Shown piece by piece: positions 17,695-26,596 of a DNA stretch of 63,395 nucleotides. The position numbers and the translations under genes were made by a program. Source of the stretch: RUG563 sp045589355 (GTDB taxonomy: Bacteria; Bacillota; Clostridia; Christensenellales; Aristaeellaceae); assembly GCA_045589355.1 (NCBI GenBank), contig JAZNOW010000001.1, forward strand, positions 1 to 63,395. Reading direction: 5' to 3'. The stretch's first letter is position 1, and each line of letters begins with the position of its first letter. The notes beneath the pieces were generated by a model, which saw only the letters and a program-made list of their open reading frames with translations, was not told where the DNA came from and did no database searches.

Positions 17695-18768
17695 TTATTC
17701 TTTCTTTTTACCCGTTACGCTGCCTCCCAATTCCCGGAAAGTACCCTTCATTTTTTCCATAGCCCCTTTTCCGGAGCCGGTGGACACAAAGGCATAAATG
17801 GCCACGCCGGCCACCGCCGCCACCACCAGCCAGATGACGCCGGTCCAGGCGCCGGTGTTTTCTTCCTGCGCTTTCCCGGCAGGGGCCGGGCCCGTTACGC
17901 CGCCGTAGAGGGTTTTGTTCATCACATCCGCCATGTGGCCGGTGGAGGCCATCACCTCGTTTTTGTCGTTGGTGTAGGTGCCAAATTCCAGCAGCACCGC
18001 CTGGGGCAGCAAATCCTGGTTATAGGTGCCTTTGCCGATGTAAATATCCTTGATCAGGCCGGGGTACATTTCATCCGCCACCGCCTTGATCTGAGCGGCA
18101 AAGGCCTTGTTGGAAGCCGCGTTCTGGTTGCTGCGGCCCACCAGCAGCCGCACCTTGGTCATTTCTTCCCCGTCCACCGTGCTTTCGTAGGAAGCGGGGT
18201 CCTCAATGCCGTCCCGGTGGATATCCATCACCGCATCCACCCCCTGCTCCACCAGCCTTGCCGCGGTGGCCCGGCTGCGGCGGTAGGCCCCGGCATCATG
18301 GGGATGGTGGGTTTCGTCGCTGTAATAGACGGTGATGCCCTGCTCCTCCAGCGCAGCCTTAAATTCCTCCGCCACGTCGTAAATACCGCCCCGTTCCTCA
18401 TCGCTGCTCTTGCCGTCGGTGGGGGTATAGCTTTCGTCGCTGTGGGTGCAGTACATGGCCACCGCCCTTCGCTGAGCGGTAACGGGCTGGGCGTTTTCTT
18501 CCAGCCAGCTCACATCCGGCATCACATAGGCCCCCAGGTATTCCGCCGCCGCGGTCAGGGTTGTATGATCCACGGCGGTAATGCGGAAATGGCCGTTATC
18601 CTCGGCAATGTATTCATCCCCCACATCCGGTGCACCGGCAAGATGGGTGATCACGCTGCCGTCTTCCTTTTCAATGGCATACACTTTGCCCTCCTGCGCT
18701 TCTTCCGCCAGGGCAGGACAGGCCAGCAGCAACAGCACCGGCACCAGCAAAAAGATCCTCTTTTTCAT
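17695..18768 (-). CDS. spoIIP: Stage II sporulation protein P-like amidase/endopeptidase
   Basis: A 357-residue SpoIIP homologue. SpoIIP removes stem peptides and cleaves glycan during engulfment with SpoIID and SpoIIM. Family blocks are in order: YCTHSDESYTPTDGKSS (about residues 106-122), the GGIYDVA block, GAYRRSRATAARLV, DIHRDG, the long LLVGRSNQN..N region and YNQDLLPQAVLLEFGT. Usual SpoIIP has an N-terminal membrane anchor; here there is a cleavable-looking signal (residues 1-21) and a hydrophobic segment near the C-terminus (about 310-332), giving the opposite anchoring. The start overlaps the DUF1614 stop by four bases. Confidence 0.9.
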   Translation of the reverse strand: MKKRIFLLVPVLLLLACPALAEEAQEGKVYAIEKEDGSVITHLAGAPDVGDEYIAEDNGHFRITAVDHTTLTAAAEYLGAYVMPDVSWLEENAQPVTAQRRAVAMYCTHSDESYTPTDGKSSDEERGGIYDVAEEFKAALEEQGITVYYSDETHHPHDAGAYRRSRATAARLVEQGVDAVMDIHRDGIEDPASYESTVDGEEMTKVRLLVGRSNQNAASNKAFAAQIKAVADEMYPGLIKDIYIGKGTYNQDLLPQAVLLEFGTYTNDKNEVMASTGHMADVMNKTLYGGVTGPAPAGKAQEENTGAWTGVIWLVVAAVAGVAIYAFVSTGSGKGAMEKMKGTFRELGGSVTGKKKE

Positions 18769-19418
18769 TTCTGTTTTTCTCCTTTCACGGGGCTGTACAC
18801 GGGATCATGGTTTTCCCGTCCGGGGCGCGCCATGCGCTCCACCACTTCTCCCACCAGTTCGCTCAGCAAAACCGCCAGAAAACCGGAAATCACCACCACG
18901 TCCATAGCCCCGGCACTGCCCAGATACAGCATCTGCCGGATGCCCCGGCCCCAGTTGACAAAGGCCACCGCAACATCCGCCAGGATCACCCCCAGCACAC
19001 CGCAGATGAACGCCCCCCGCCTGGAACGGCCCAGCAGGTAGGCCACCACGCCGCCCACCAGCCCGTACACATAATTGGGGTCGATAACGATATCTTCCGG
19101 TTCATCCGGCATCAGCGAGGAAAGCAGGTACACCGCCCCGGCCGTGATCACACTGCCGAGCAATGCCCGGCCCACTTCCTTTTTGGTATCGGTGCGCAAA
19201 AGCAGGTACACGCATACCCCAAGGGGCACCAGCGCACCGCCCACATTCAGGCTCACCTGGCCCAGTACAATATCCGGCGCCAGGCCGCCCAGAAAAATAA
19301 GCCCCATCAGGATCAGGGCAGCCCGGTCCGTCAGGTGCATTTTGTCCAGCACCCGCTGGCCCACCCCCAATAACACCAACACAGAAAAGACGGCCAACAC
19401 GATCATCCCTACCGACAT
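18765..19418 (-). CDS. DUF1614 family membrane protein
   Basis: A 217-residue multi-pass membrane protein with about six hydrophobic segments, matching the DUF1614 pattern (LTDRAALILMGLIFLGGL, the LNVGGALVPLGVCVYLLLRT block, and YVYGLVGGVVAYLLGRSRRGAF). Function is unknown in the family. It is translationally coupled to spoIIP, so a role in sporulation or the forespore envelope is a reasonable inference. ATG 19418 has AAGGAGG upstream. Confidence 0.85.
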   Translation of the reverse strand: MSVGMIVLAVFSVLVLLGVGQRVLDKMHLTDRAALILMGLIFLGGLAPDIVLGQVSLNVGGALVPLGVCVYLLLRTDTKKEVGRALLGSVITAGAVYLLSSLMPDEPEDIVIDPNYVYGLVGGVVAYLLGRSRRGAFICGVLGVILADVAVAFVNWGRGIRQMLYLGSAGAMDVVVISGFLAVLLSELVGEVVERMARPGRENHDPVYSPVKGEKQK

Positions 19419-19517
19419 GGAAAAACCTCCTTGCTTTGCAAACGCTTTCTTTTTCCATCATGCCCACCGGCACGCCGGTTCATGCACAGAAAGTTTACTG
19501 TACAAGGCAGCAAAAAT

Positions 19518-19527
19518 GTGGTATAAT
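19518..19527 (+). promoter_or_regulatory. Extended -10 promoter of the HAD-tldD-tldE operon
   Basis: TGGTATAAT is an extended -10 (TATAAT at 19522-19527). The -35 region (TGTACA at 19499-19504) is weak, as expected for this class. The start codon is 56 bases downstream. Confidence 0.65.
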
Positions 19528-19582
19528 GCTTGTACACAGAAGAAAAACTACACATTTTTTCGGAAAGGAGGGGTTCCCTTCA

Positions 19583-20248
19583 TTGATCCATGCTGTCATT
19601 TTTAACCTGGAAGGTGTATTGGTAACCACCGATGCATGTCATAAGCAATCCTGGAGGGATATGGCCACCGAAAACGGCATCCCTTTTGATGACAATACCT
19701 TTGAGCGCATGCGGGGCCTGGGGCGGATGGAAGCGCTGGATATTCTGCTTTCCCGTGCCCGCCGCCGCTATACCGATTCCGAGCGGCTGGTGCTTTCCAT
19801 GCGCAAGGCCGATCTGTATATGGAGCACATCAGCAACCTGGACAAATCCTGTGCCCTGCCCGGCGCCATTGAAACGGTGATCGCCCTGCGCCACAGCGGC
19901 ATCCGCACCGCCGTTGCTTCCTCCAGCCAGCACGCCCGGTTCATTCTGAAACATCTGGGCATTCAGGACCTGTTCGATGCCGTGGCCGACGGCAACCTCA
20001 TCGAGCACCCCACGCCTCACCCCGAAGTGTTTCTGCTGGCGGCGGAAAAAATGCGCATTGCCCCGGAATGCTGCCTGGTGGTGGACGACAACGGCGCCGG
20101 CATTGAAGCGGCGCACCGGGCCGGCATGAAGGCCGTGGGGCTTTCCGATGCCGCTTACGAACCCTTCACCGATTACCGGGCGGAGGACCTGGAAAACATC
20201 GATATTCTGGCCCTGGTCCATCAGATCAACCGGGAAAAGAAAGAATAA
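19583..20248 (+). CDS. HAD-superfamily (beta-phosphoglucomutase-like) protein lacking catalytic residues
   Basis: A 221-residue HAD subfamily IA protein of the beta-phosphoglucomutase type. Motif I, normally DxDG with two catalytic aspartates, reads N8-L-E10-G; the motif III lysine (KPxP) is Thr144 in TPHPEVF; motif II (ASSS) and motif IV (D168-D169) remain. The phosphoryl-accepting aspartate is therefore missing, and the protein is probably inactive or has another role. I start at TTG 19583 because AAGGAGGGG lies 9 bases upstream and the nearest ATG (19590) is out of frame. It is first in an operon with tldD, tldE and an unknown gene. Confidence 0.85.
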   Translation: MIHAVIFNLEGVLVTTDACHKQSWRDMATENGIPFDDNTFERMRGLGRMEALDILLSRARRRYTDSERLVLSMRKADLYMEHISNLDKSCALPGAIETVIALRHSGIRTAVASSSQHARFILKHLGIQDLFDAVADGNLIEHPTPHPEVFLLAAEKMRIAPECCLVVDDNGAGIEAAHRAGMKAVGLSDAAYEPFTDYRAEDLENIDILALVHQINREKKE

Positions 20249-20264
20249 TCAAGGAGAATAAACC

Positions 20265-21644
20265 ATGCTGAACGAACTGCTGGCCGCCCGGGTATTGGCA
20301 GAAGCCATGAAGACCGGCGGCGATTTTGCCGAAATTTTTCTGGAGGATAGGCTGAACCATTCCCTGTCCATGCTGTCGGGCAAGGTGGAAACGGTGAACA
20401 GCCTGCGGCTCCACGGCGCCGGTGTGCGGGTATTTTCCGGCACCCAGGGCATTTATGTGTACACCAACGATACCACCGAGCAGGGGCTGATCGCCTGTGC
20501 CCGCCGGGCCGCCGGCGCCATCCGGGACGGAAAAGGCGCTGCCATCGAGGGCCTTGTGTGGCGGGACACCCCTTCCGTCCACCCCATTCTGCAGCGTCCG
20601 GATCAGGTGAAGACCGCGAAAAAAGTGGAAAAAATGCGGGCCGCCCAGGCTGCCCTGAAGCAGTATGACGAATTGACCCAGGCCGCCATTTCCTATTCCG
20701 ACAGCCTGCAGAAAGTATGGATTGCCAACACCGAAGGGCTGTTCACCGGCGATACCCGGGTGTACACCCGCTTTTTTGTCAACGCCATCGCCTCCAACGG
20801 CTCCGAAAACCAGACGGGCTCCGCCTCCCCCGGCGCCATGCAGGGCTTTGAAGTGTTTGACCACCGGATCGACCCTGAAGCCAGCGCCCACAAGGCGGCC
20901 AGGCAAGCCGTTACCATGCTGCACGCCCCCCTGTGCCCCGCCGGCGTGATGCCCGTGGTGATCGACAACGGCTTTGGCGGCGTTATTTTCCACGAAGCCT
21001 GCGGCCATTCCCTGGAAGCCACCTCCGTAGCCCCCGGCAACAGCGAATTCTGCGGCAAGCTGGGGATGAAAGTGGCCAGCGAAAAAGTGACCGCCATTGA
21101 CGATGGCACGCTGCCCAACGAATGGGGCAGCCTGAATATTGACGATGAAGGAACACCCACCACCAAACTGGTGCTGATCGAAAACGGCGTGCTGAAAAAC
21201 TACATGATCGACAAGCTGAACGCCCGGAAGATGGGCATGCCCATCACCGGCAGCGGCCGGCGGCAGGGCTACATGTTCGCCCCCACCTCCCGCATGCGCA
21301 ACACCTACATTGCTGCCGGGAGTGACGACGAAGCCGAAATCATTTCTTCCATGGGCGACGGGCTGTATGCCAGGGCCATGGGCGGCGGCAGCGTGGAGCC
21401 CTCCACCGGCAAGTTCAACTTCTCCGTTCTGGAAGGGTACCTGGTGAAGGACGGCAAAATTGCCCATCCCGTGCGCGGCGCATCCCTCATCGGCCGGGGC
21501 AGCGAAATCCTGCCGCTGATTGACCGCGTGGGCAAGGATATGCAAATGGCCCAGGGCATGTGCGGCTCCCAGAGCGGCTCCATCCCCACCAACGTGGGCC
21601 AGCCCATGATCCGCGTCAGTTCCATGACGGTGGGCGGCCGCTGA
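20265..21644 (+). CDS. tldD: TldD metalloprotease subunit
   Basis: A 459-residue TldD-type zinc protease subunit. The zinc site HEACGH starts at His243 and is followed by SLEATSVAP as in TldD; the C-terminal GGGSVEPSTGKFNF and GKDMQMAQGMCGSQSGSIPTNVGQP blocks are characteristic. TldD and TldE form a heterodimer that degrades unfolded peptides and in some bacteria trims leader peptides of modified peptides. It starts 16 bases after the HAD gene and ends 16 bases before tldE, so the three are co-transcribed. No obvious precursor peptide gene lies nearby. Confidence 0.95.
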   Translation: MLNELLAARVLAEAMKTGGDFAEIFLEDRLNHSLSMLSGKVETVNSLRLHGAGVRVFSGTQGIYVYTNDTTEQGLIACARRAAGAIRDGKGAAIEGLVWRDTPSVHPILQRPDQVKTAKKVEKMRAAQAALKQYDELTQAAISYSDSLQKVWIANTEGLFTGDTRVYTRFFVNAIASNGSENQTGSASPGAMQGFEVFDHRIDPEASAHKAARQAVTMLHAPLCPAGVMPVVIDNGFGGVIFHEACGHSLEATSVAPGNSEFCGKLGMKVASEKVTAIDDGTLPNEWGSLNIDDEGTPTTKLVLIENGVLKNYMIDKLNARKMGMPITGSGRRQGYMFAPTSRMRNTYIAAGSDDEAEIISSMGDGLYARAMGGGSVEPSTGKFNFSVLEGYLVKDGKIAHPVRGASLIGRGSEILPLIDRVGKDMQMAQGMCGSQSGSIPTNVGQPMIRVSSMTVGGR

Positions 21645-21660
21645 GAAAGGAGGAAGAAAC

Positions 21661-23004
21661 ATGAACACCGATCTTTTCATTCAAAAGCTGTTGGAAAACG
21701 CCCGGCTGCACGGGCTGGAACAGGCCGAAGTATTTCTTGCCTCCGGGGATAGTTTCCGTGCCATGAGCCAGCAGGGCGCCCTCTCCAACTACACCGTAAA
21801 CACCACCCGCGGCCTTTCCCTTCGCGGTATTTATCAGGGCAAGATGGGCTATGCCGCCACCGAAGCCTTTGACGAAGAAGCCATTGACATGCTGGTGCTG
21901 GGCGTGATGGAAAGCGCGCTTTTGTCCGAAGACGACTCTTTCCAGCAAATTTATCCCGGGGATGCGGAATATCCCCCGCTCAATTGCTATAACCCCCAAC
22001 TGGACCTGGTGGACGAAAAGCGGAAGATTGACCTGCTTTTGTCCCTGGAACCCATGGCCAAGGCCAGGGATCCCCGCATTGTGCAATTGGCCTACAACGC
22101 CGTGGTCACCGCCTCCGGCACCCATCGCATTGTAAACTCCCACGGGCTGGATCTGTCTGACAGGGACAACATCGCCTACGCCTACGCCGGCGCCGTAGCC
22201 AGGGAGGGCGGCCGTGTGGCCACCGGCATGGGCATGTCCATCAGCCGGAATTTTGACGAACTGGATGCAGAAAAAATTGTGAACGATGCCACCCGGGAAG
22301 CGCTGTTCATGCTTTCCGCCGAGCCGGTGCCCAGCGGCACCTACCGGGTGATCATTGAAAACCGCTGCATGCCCGATCTGCTTTCCGTATTCAGCGGTGT
22401 ATTCTCCGCCGAAAATGCCCAGAAGGGCATGAGCTTGCTTGCCGGCAAGGAAGGGGAAATGATCGCCTCCGAATTCGTTACCCTGATGGACAACCCGCTG
22501 ATGGAGAACGGGCTTGGTTCCCAGCCCTTCGATGCCGAAGGCGTGGCCTGCTACCCCAAGGCCATCATTGAAAACGGCCGTTTCACCACCCTGCTGCATA
22601 ACCTGAAAACCGCCCATAAAGCCGGCGTAAAATCCACCGGCAACGCCAGCCGCGCCGGCTATGCCGGCCCCGTGCGGGTATCCCCCACCAATTTCTACTT
22701 CAAGCCCGGCGAAAAAACGCTGGACCAGATGATGGAAGATATGCAAAACGGCCTGGTGATCACCGAGGTTTCCGGCCTCCACGCCGGTGCCAATGCCATC
22801 AGCGGCGATTTTTCCCTCATCGCCCAGGGCTATACCGTGAAAGACGGCAAGAAGGAGCGGGCGGTGGACCGCATCACCGTGGCCGGCAACTTCTTCCAGC
22901 TGCTGAAAAACATCCGCGCCGTGGGCTGCGATTTGCTCTTCCCCGGTTCTTCCACCGGCAGCCCGTCTGTAGACATCGGCGAAATTGCCGTGGCCGGAAA
23001 ATAA
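21661..23004 (+). CDS. tldE: TldE/PmbA metalloprotease subunit
   Basis: A 447-residue TldE (PmbA) subunit, the non-zinc partner of TldD. It carries the paired N-terminal domain (LEQAEVFLASGDSFRAMSQQGALS) and the C-terminal barrel with EGVACYPKAIIENGRFTTLLHNLKTA, GNASRAGYAG and the final GSPSVDIGEIAVAGK typical of PmbA. AAGGAGG precedes the ATG. Placement immediately after tldD supports the heterodimeric protease; the substrate is unknown. Confidence 0.94.
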   Translation: MNTDLFIQKLLENARLHGLEQAEVFLASGDSFRAMSQQGALSNYTVNTTRGLSLRGIYQGKMGYAATEAFDEEAIDMLVLGVMESALLSEDDSFQQIYPGDAEYPPLNCYNPQLDLVDEKRKIDLLLSLEPMAKARDPRIVQLAYNAVVTASGTHRIVNSHGLDLSDRDNIAYAYAGAVAREGGRVATGMGMSISRNFDELDAEKIVNDATREALFMLSAEPVPSGTYRVIIENRCMPDLLSVFSGVFSAENAQKGMSLLAGKEGEMIASEFVTLMDNPLMENGLGSQPFDAEGVACYPKAIIENGRFTTLLHNLKTAHKAGVKSTGNASRAGYAGPVRVSPTNFYFKPGEKTLDQMMEDMQNGLVITEVSGLHAGANAISGDFSLIAQGYTVKDGKKERAVDRITVAGNFFQLLKNIRAVGCDLLFPGSSTGSPSVDIGEIAVAGK

Positions 23005-23035
23005 CGCAAGAACGCATTCAAAAAGGTGTTTCATT

Positions 23036-23860
23036 ATGCATTACACAGAAGACGAACAAAAAACAATGGATACCCTTCGTTCAACCTGCGTCGGCTTGTT
23101 CCAATTCCTGATTGAAAACATCAACACCCTGATCCACAACTTTCATGTTGACGCTATCCATCGCGATCATGGCAAGCCGCTCTACCTGAAGAAAACCATC
23201 AGGGAATATGCAGACGAACCAAAGTCGGATCATGCAATACCATTGGATACGCAAGCCCTCAACTTTTCCCGCCCCTTCCTTATCGTTCTGGACTGGCTGT
23301 CCTGGCTGATCAAATGCATCATTGCAGTTTTCCGCACGGCCATTGGTGGAGGGAAACATTCTCCTGTCAGCATTCCCCTTCCGCCAATCGGCATGAATCG
23401 TCACAAAGAAGAAGAGATTGTTGAAACCAAGCCCATCTTCAGCAGTACTCCGGATGATGATACAGAATTTGAAGAATATGAACTGCCTGTAGTTTCCACG
23501 GATGAGGCAGAAATCAATTATTCCGACTTGCGGAGGAAAAATGCAGGGCTCCGGGGTGTTATGGGAAGATTCATCCAGCCGCTGAATGAACTGATGGAAA
23601 AAATCAAAACAGATGACAAAGCGCTGGTGCAGTGCTACAAAAGGCTGAAAAGGCTTTCCCGCCGTTTGAGCCGGGATGAGTGGACGCTGCTGCTTGATCT
23701 GCTGGAGGACAGCGGGGTCCACGTGCCTGTCAACGCGCACGAAATCGAGGATGTGCTCCTGTACTACCTCTGTTTGAACCTGAAAAAATCCATTCGCCGT
23801 TTCCCGGCAGAACCTTCCAATTTCCGTACACTGTACCGGAAAATCACCGCTGATCCGTAA
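23036..23860 (+). CDS. Unknown protein with a central hydrophobic segment
   Basis: A 274-residue protein I do not recognise. Visible features are an N-terminal helical region (residues 1-60), a hydrophobic stretch at about 82-102 (FLIVLDWLSWLIKCIIAVFR) that could be one membrane segment, an acidic linker (about 120-160, rich in E and D), and a basic helical C-terminal half with RLKRLSRRLSRDEWTLLLDLLED and NLKKSIRRFPAEPS. It begins 31 bases after tldE and could share that transcript, but its codon use is less GC-biased than tldE, so it may be a later insertion. ATG 23036 has a weak AAAAAGG site. Confidence 0.6.
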   Translation: MHYTEDEQKTMDTLRSTCVGLFQFLIENINTLIHNFHVDAIHRDHGKPLYLKKTIREYADEPKSDHAIPLDTQALNFSRPFLIVLDWLSWLIKCIIAVFRTAIGGGKHSPVSIPLPPIGMNRHKEEEIVETKPIFSSTPDDDTEFEEYELPVVSTDEAEINYSDLRRKNAGLRGVMGRFIQPLNELMEKIKTDDKALVQCYKRLKRLSRRLSRDEWTLLLDLLEDSGVHVPVNAHEIEDVLLYYLCLNLKKSIRRFPAEPSNFRTLYRKITADP

Positions 23861-24253
23861 CCGCCTTCCTTTCAATCCTTTCCGGTATATCATAGCCCTT
23901 CCCGGGGAGAAATGGGCAGAACAGTCCCCGGCAATGCTTCAACAAAAAGAAACGGCATCAACCGTTTCTTTTTTCTTTCGGTGCTGTCTGCTTCTGGAAA
24001 GCTTCGTACCGCTCCGTCACCGCAGTCCGTTGCCTGCACCCGGATCAAAAAAGAAGAAGGCCGGCTTCTTCCCGTGTACGCCTTGTTTCCGCAGAAACAT
24101 CCCTGACAGATGATCCACAAGGAGACCGAAAGCCATCGATCGTTTGGTTTTGTCCATCATTTCCGCAAAATCGGCACAGACGCTGCTTGTGAGAAAAACA
24201 GGAATATGATAAGATGAAAGAAATCCAAGTGACATTTGAAGGAGACACGGTCT
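23861..24253. other. Intergenic region with one terminator
   Basis: This 393-base space holds a hairpin at 23944-23974 (GAAACGG/CCGTTTC arms with flanking A and T runs) that should terminate transcripts of the unknown gene. The remainder to 24253 shows no credible gene or riboswitch, and I could not identify a clear -35/-10 pair for the ABC exporter. Confidence 0.6.
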
Positions 24254-25996
24254 ATGAAAATGCTGCTGAAATTGAGCCGGGAAGCACTGCGATATAAAAA
24301 GCTGTACATTCTGGCCATTCTGGGCACGCTGGGGCTGACGGCGGTGAACCTGGCCGCACCCCAGGCGCTTTCCGCCATGACCGGCATTGTGGAAAGAGGG
24401 GTGGATGAAGCGGGGCTTTCCCAGATCGGCTGGCTGACGGCCATTCTGGTGGGGCTGTACCTGCTTCGCATTCTGTTCCGGTTCATGAGCAATTATCTGG
24501 CCCACAAGGCGGCGTGGTACCTGGTGGGCGATTTGCGCACCCGCACTTATGACAAAATGGAACGGCTGCACCTGGGCTTTTTCCACGATAAACAAACCGG
24601 CGACCTGATGAGCCGGGTGGTGAACGACACAAGGGATTTTGAGCTTCTGTACGCTCACATCATTCCCGACATGATCACCAATTTTGTCACCTTTGCCGGG
24701 GTGCTGGTGGTGCTTTTGCTGATCAACTGGAAGCTGGCGCTGATCACCTGCTTCCCCATCCCGCTGATTCTGCTTTCCGGCGTGATCTTTGCCAAAAAGG
24801 TGCGTCCCTTCTTCCGCATCAGCCAGAAAAAGATGGGCGAACTGAACGGAAAGCTGCAGGACAACCTGTCCGGTGTGCATGAAATTCAATCCTTCGGCCG
24901 GGAAACCTACGAAACGCAGCAGGTGAACGAAAAGAATTTCGATCACATCAAGGCCATGCTCCACGCGCTGAAGGTAAGCGCGGTGTTCCACCCTTCAGTA
25001 GAGTTCATTTCCTCCCTCGGCACCATTCTGGTGGTGGCCTTCGGCGGGCTGCTGGCCTACCGTGAGGGGCTGAGCGTGGCGGATATTGTGGCCTTCATGC
25101 TGTACCTGGGGCTTTTCTACGGGCCCATTGCCGGCCTTGCCAACCTGCTGGAAAGCACCCAGCAATCCCTGGCCGGGGCTGAGCGTGTGATGGCGGTTCT
25201 GGATACACCCTGCGAAATTGTGGACAGGGAAAACGCTGAGGATATAGGCCGGGCAGAAGGCAGCATCACCTTTGAAAACGTAAGCTTTTCCTATCAGGAA
25301 GATATGCCGGTGCTGAAGGACGTTTCTTTTCACTGCAAGCCCGGGCAGATGCTGGCACTGGTGGGCCCCACGGGCGTGGGCAAAACCACCCTCACCCAGC
25401 TCATTTCCCGTTTTTACGAGCCCGCTTCCGGCCGCATCCTGCTTGACGGCAAGGATATTCAGGAAGTCACGCTGGAAAGCCTGCGCAAAAACATCTCCCC
25501 CGTTTTGCAGGACACCTTCCTCTTCAACGGCACCATTGCCGAAAACATCGGCTATGCCGTACCCAGCGCCACCGAAGCGGAAATCATGGAAGCGGCCAAA
25601 GCGGCCAATATCCATAACGACATTCTGCAGATGCCCGATGGCTATCAGACCCAGGTGGGCGAGCGCGGCCTGCGCCTGTCCGGCGGGCAAAAACAGCGCG
25701 TGGCCATTGCAAGAGCCATCCTGCGCCGCTCCCCCATCATCATTCTGGATGAAGCCACCGCGTCCGTGGACGTGGAAACGGAGCAGCAGATCCAGCAGGC
25801 CATCCAGCAGATTGCCGGCAAGCGCACCATCGTGGCCATTGCTCACCGGCTGTCCACCATCCGCCATGCGGACCAGATCCTGGTGATCGACGAAGGCAAA
25901 GTGGCCGAAAGCGGCACCCACGAAGAACTGGTGGCCAGGAACGGCATTTACGCCCGGATGCACCGCATCCAGGCTGCCGCAAGGAACGCCCTGTAA
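24254..25996 (+). CDS. ABC exporter, fused membrane and ATPase domains
   Basis: A 580-residue half-transporter of the lipid/drug/peptide exporter type. Six hydrophobic segments lie in residues 15-300. The ATPase domain follows at about 340-575 with Walker A GPTGVGKTT (from Gly371), Q-loop PVLQDTFLF, signature LSGGQ, Walker B IIILDEAT and the H-loop histidine in AHRLST. All catalytic motifs are intact, and no partner half-gene is adjacent, so it may act as a homodimer. The exported substrate is unknown. ATG 24254 has GAAGGAGA about 9 bases upstream; a TTG at 24236 precedes that site. Confidence 0.92.
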   Translation: MKMLLKLSREALRYKKLYILAILGTLGLTAVNLAAPQALSAMTGIVERGVDEAGLSQIGWLTAILVGLYLLRILFRFMSNYLAHKAAWYLVGDLRTRTYDKMERLHLGFFHDKQTGDLMSRVVNDTRDFELLYAHIIPDMITNFVTFAGVLVVLLLINWKLALITCFPIPLILLSGVIFAKKVRPFFRISQKKMGELNGKLQDNLSGVHEIQSFGRETYETQQVNEKNFDHIKAMLHALKVSAVFHPSVEFISSLGTILVVAFGGLLAYREGLSVADIVAFMLYLGLFYGPIAGLANLLESTQQSLAGAERVMAVLDTPCEIVDRENAEDIGRAEGSITFENVSFSYQEDMPVLKDVSFHCKPGQMLALVGPTGVGKTTLTQLISRFYEPASGRILLDGKDIQEVTLESLRKNISPVLQDTFLFNGTIAENIGYAVPSATEAEIMEAAKAANIHNDILQMPDGYQTQVGERGLRLSGGQKQRVAIARAILRRSPIIILDEATASVDVETEQQIQQAIQQIAGKRTIVAIAHRLSTIRHADQILVIDEGKVAESGTHEELVARNGIYARMHRIQAAARNAL

Positions 25997-26009
25997 CCAT
26001 TCACAATAG

Positions 26010-26049
26010 AAAAACCGACGGGAAAGCCGCTCCTTCCCCGTCGGTTTTT
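26010..26049. terminator. Bidirectional intrinsic terminator
   Basis: ACCGACGGGAAAG and CTTCCCCGTCGGT arms with A and T runs at the ends separate the convergent ABC exporter and the DUF4177 gene. Confidence 0.9.
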
Positions 26050-26075
26050 CATTTTCAAATCAAGCGAGTGAACCA

Positions 26076-26573
26076 TCAGAAATCTTTTCGTTCAAACACC
26101 AGCGTGGCCTGAATGCGCTCGCCCCCAAGCCCGCCCATATTGCCGGAAGTGGCAGTGGACATGGTGTGCAGCCGGTAGCCCCTGGCCGCATAATGATTGA
26201 TCACTTCCTCCAGTTCATCCAGGTTCCGGGAGCCGGTGCCGATCCATTTTTCCTTCAGGGTGATCTGAATCACCACATAGGGCAGCAGCTTGCCGGATGC
26301 GGTGGAATAGGTGAAGGGATCTTCAAACGTGGCCTCCACGCCCATGTTCTCCAGCCTGGCTTCCTCCTTTGTGATGGCTTTCAGGTAGCTTTTCATGGCA
26401 TAGCCCTGCCGGCCAAGCCAGGAAAGCAGCGCCCACTCGCCCTCTTCAGGCCATTCCACCACTTCCGCCACCGCCTGATACGGTATCTTTGCCACCACTT
26501 CGCCGCCGGGCGTCCGGCGCAGGTTCAGGGCAGGCTTGCCCAATGCCTGTACAAATTCCACCTTCTCGTTCAT
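26076..26573 (-). CDS. SH3-like plus DUF4177 domain protein
   Basis: A 165-residue cytoplasmic protein. Residues 1-70 look like a bacterial SH3 module (LNLRRTPGGEVVAKIPYQAVAEVV, then GEWALLSWLGRQGYAMKSYL). Residues 95-165 match DUF4177, with NLDELEEVINHYAARGYRLHTM and the closing ATLVFERK. DUF4177 function is not known. Without a signal peptide the SH3 part is unlikely to bind cell wall outside. The gene starts 23 bases after dus ends, so they are probably co-transcribed. Confidence 0.78.
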   Translation of the reverse strand: MNEKVEFVQALGKPALNLRRTPGGEVVAKIPYQAVAEVVEWPEEGEWALLSWLGRQGYAMKSYLKAITKEEARLENMGVEATFEDPFTYSTASGKLLPYVVIQITLKEKWIGTGSRNLDELEEVINHYAARGYRLHTMSTATSGNMGGLGGERIQATLVFERKDF

Positions 26574-26596
26574 TGCTGTGCCTCCGTGTTCTTCTT

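Noticed and set aside
20265..23004. tldD-tldE considered as part of a modified-peptide cluster
   Set aside because: No precursor peptide, cyclodehydratase or radical SAM gene is present in the window.
23944..23974. Hairpin considered as a member of the repeat islands
   Set aside because: It is a simple A/T-flanked terminator with no sequence in common with islands A-D.
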